DNA from: Rhodospirillales bacterium
Lineage (GTDB): Bacteria; Pseudomonadota; Alphaproteobacteria; UBA8366; JADFVY01
Assembly: GCA_024644185.1 (NCBI GenBank)
Contig: JAHELM010000166.1
Location: 1-6,187 of the forward strand
DNA: 6,187 bases
Reading direction: 5' to 3'
Both the position numbers and the translations under genes were made by a program. The first letter of the stretch is position 1; every line of letters begins with the position of its first letter. The notes below the pieces were generated by a model. It made no database searches, was not told where the DNA came from, and saw only the letters and a program-made list of their open reading frames with translations. Below are positions 5,247 through 6,187 of this stretch, one piece after another.

Positions 5247-6070
5247 GAATCGATCTCCACCGTTTCGTTGAGATCGAGCTTCCACTTCATATTCCGTTCA
5301 TGCCGTTCGCCTCCCGCTCCAGTCAGGGTGGCCAGCCGTTTGACCGAAGGATCGAGCGGTTTCATCGACTTGGCTTTTTGTGCGAGGGGCAGCAATGCGT
5401 TGGCCTGGCGTACATGACCGAAGTGCTCCAGGAGATAGCCCAGGCGTCGCACGGCTGAGTTCTCATACGCGCGGGCTGCGTTTGCGAGCTTTCGGGGATC
5501 GGCCTTGGCGCCGAGATCGTGGACGATCTGTGCCGCACCGTTGAGCCCGGCCGCTTTGTGAAGGTACCGCGCGGAATCCAGCAGCGTCAGTTCCACGCCG
5601 GCGACCTTCGCGAATCCGGCGTCGCTTTTCATTCGGTCGAGCCAATCTGGCTGGTTCGTTTCCGCGAATGCATGGGGTGCCTGATAAACGAACTGGATTT
5701 TGTGGCGGCCAAGCTCCAACGCCGGGATCTGCTTCGGCACGATCACCTGAAAGACCATTGCCGCCTGATGCGAGGCGCCGTGGAACGCGGCGGCTCGGAG
5801 CAGCGAGACGCGATAGTCCACGCCCAGGTGCGTCATGAGGGGATCGATCCAGAGAACCGGGGCCGGGGCCCCCGTTACCTGGTCTTCCGGCCGCAGGATG
5901 AGATAGAAGCCTTGCTTGGGGCTGGCCAGGCGGTGCTTTTTCGTCAATCTGGCGGCGGCCGCCAGGAAGGCGGTTGACGACTGGCCGAGCGCTTTCATCG
6001 CCTCTTCCTTGGAGAAGCAGGCGCGGCCCCGCATCAGCAGGTTGTCGAGATATGGGCCAAGCGCGCGCAT
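5243..6070 (-). CDS. AbiEi-like type IV antitoxin / transcriptional regulator
   Basis: The 275-residue protein begins LGPYLDNLLMRGRACFSKEEAMKALG and continues ARLTKKHRLASPKQGFYLILRPED, the N-terminal winged-helix block of AbiEi antitoxins (about residues 5-60). The following part (WIDPLMTHLGVDYRVSLLRAAAFHGA; later LTLLDSARYL) matches the AbiEi core that precedes a C-terminal antitoxin domain. In studied AbiE systems AbiEi represses its own promoter and counteracts the AbiEii nucleotidyltransferase. Here the downstream ATGA overlap shows the classic two-gene order, but the toxin is truncated, so this is an orphan antitoxin. I see no frameshift or premature stop. An in-frame TAA just upstream limits the start to ATG 6070 or later; AGGGA abuts that ATG with almost no spacing, and ATG 6034 is a weaker alternative because it would cut into the winged helix. 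Confidence 0.88.
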   Translation of the reverse strand: MRALGPYLDNLLMRGRACFSKEEAMKALGQSSTAFLAAAARLTKKHRLASPKQGFYLILRPEDQVTGAPAPVLWIDPLMTHLGVDYRVSLLRAAAFHGASHQAAMVFQVIVPKQIPALELGRHKIQFVYQAPHAFAETNQPDWLDRMKSDAGFAKVAGVELTLLDSARYLHKAAGLNGAAQIVHDLGAKADPRKLANAARAYENSAVRRLGYLLEHFGHVRQANALLPLAQKAKSMKPLDPSVKRLATLTGAGGERHERNMKWKLDLNETVEIDS

Positions 6071-6077
6071 TCCCTGT

Positions 6078-6120
6078 TCATATTATAAATTCGACTATAT
6101 TCAAAGTTTTTTCAATATGA
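6078..6120 (-). promoter_or_regulatory. Putative AbiEi promoter with inverted repeat
   Basis: A very AT-rich island precedes abiEi. TATAAT (6087-6082, minus strand) is a perfect -10 box, but no good -35 is found at normal spacing; TTGAAA lies 22 bases away. Only 11 bases separate the -10 from ATG 6070, so the transcript would start almost at the start codon and may be leaderless. TCATATT (6078-6084) and AATATGA (6114-6120) form a 7-bp inverted repeat around the promoter, a plausible operator for AbiEi autorepression. Confidence 0.5.
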
Positions 6121-6122
6121 GC

Positions 6123-6142
6123 GGGGACACTCTGCTGTTCCC
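6123..6142. terminator. Small hairpin between right-edge frame and abiEi
   Basis: GGGGACA (6123-6129) pairs with TGTTCCC (6136-6142) across a 6-base loop, with one G-T wobble. It lies three bases beyond the stop of the minus-strand frame entering from the right edge. No T-run follows directly, so it is a weak terminator candidate. Confidence 0.25.
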
Positions 6143-6145
6143 GGA

Positions 6146-6187
6146 TTATTTGCCGCGCTTGAGCCGGCGTTCGCGCCAGTAGACATA
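6146..6187 (-). CDS. C-terminal 13 codons of an unidentified protein
   Basis: The minus strand reads YVYWRERRLKRGK then TAA (6148-6146), entering from the right edge. The basic tail looks like a natural protein C-terminus, and a hairpin follows directly. Thirteen codons are too few to name a family, and the frame could be chance. The same bases on the plus strand hold a 21-codon frame that I do not believe. Confidence 0.3.
   Translation of the reverse strand, partial: YVYWRERRLKRGK

Noticed and set aside
6117..6182. Plus-strand 21-codon frame starting MSGDTLLF
   Set aside because: Too short, no ribosome-binding site, and it overlaps the abiEi control region.
1..6187. CRISPR array, tRNA or rRNA genes
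   Set aside because: No regularly spaced direct repeats, no cloverleaf-like tRNA pattern and no rRNA-like stretch were seen on either strand.

Overview
The window looks like chromosome from a GC-rich proteobacterium, most likely an alphaproteobacterium. This rests on strong G/C bias at third codon positions in the left half, the style of the glutamine-synthetase-like/aminotransferase pair, and the types of IS remnant present. No taxonomic marker gene is present, so this is an inference.

Left half (1-3400, minus strand): a tightly packed metabolic block. A class III PLP-dependent aminotransferase is followed after 11 bases by a glutamine-synthetase-fold ligase of the gamma-glutamylpolyamine/amine synthetase type. 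After a 73-base gap comes a CAP/SCP-domain lipoprotein that runs off the left edge. The first two genes are probably one operon for amine or polyamine nitrogen use. A perfect 12-base palindrome upstream of the aminotransferase is a good operator candidate.

Right half (3443-6187): a wrecked AbiE-type (type IV) toxin-antitoxin/abortive-infection locus. The AbiEi-like antitoxin gene is intact and overlaps the start of the AbiEii nucleotidyltransferase toxin gene by ATGA. The toxin gene is split. Its N-terminal 79 codons, including the GGT...SEDID nucleotidyltransferase motif, lie at 5246-5010. Its C-terminal ~140 codons lie at about 3877-3443. The middle is missing.

Between the two toxin pieces is about 1.1 kb of foreign, visibly more AT-rich DNA. 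From left to right it holds an internally deleted IS5-type transposase remnant, the C-terminal tail of a second unrelated transposase (IS1-like DDE type), a nested hairpin, and an apparently intact 210-residue Abi-like HEPN protein with an R-x4-H motif. A second abortive-infection-type gene has therefore landed inside a first one. The simplest history is that a transposon carrying the HEPN gene inserted in abiEii, and an IS5-type element then inserted and deleted its left flank together with the middle of abiEii.

The far right end (6146-6187) shows only the last 13 codons of another minus-strand reading frame. No RNA genes, CRISPR arrays or replication origins were seen.
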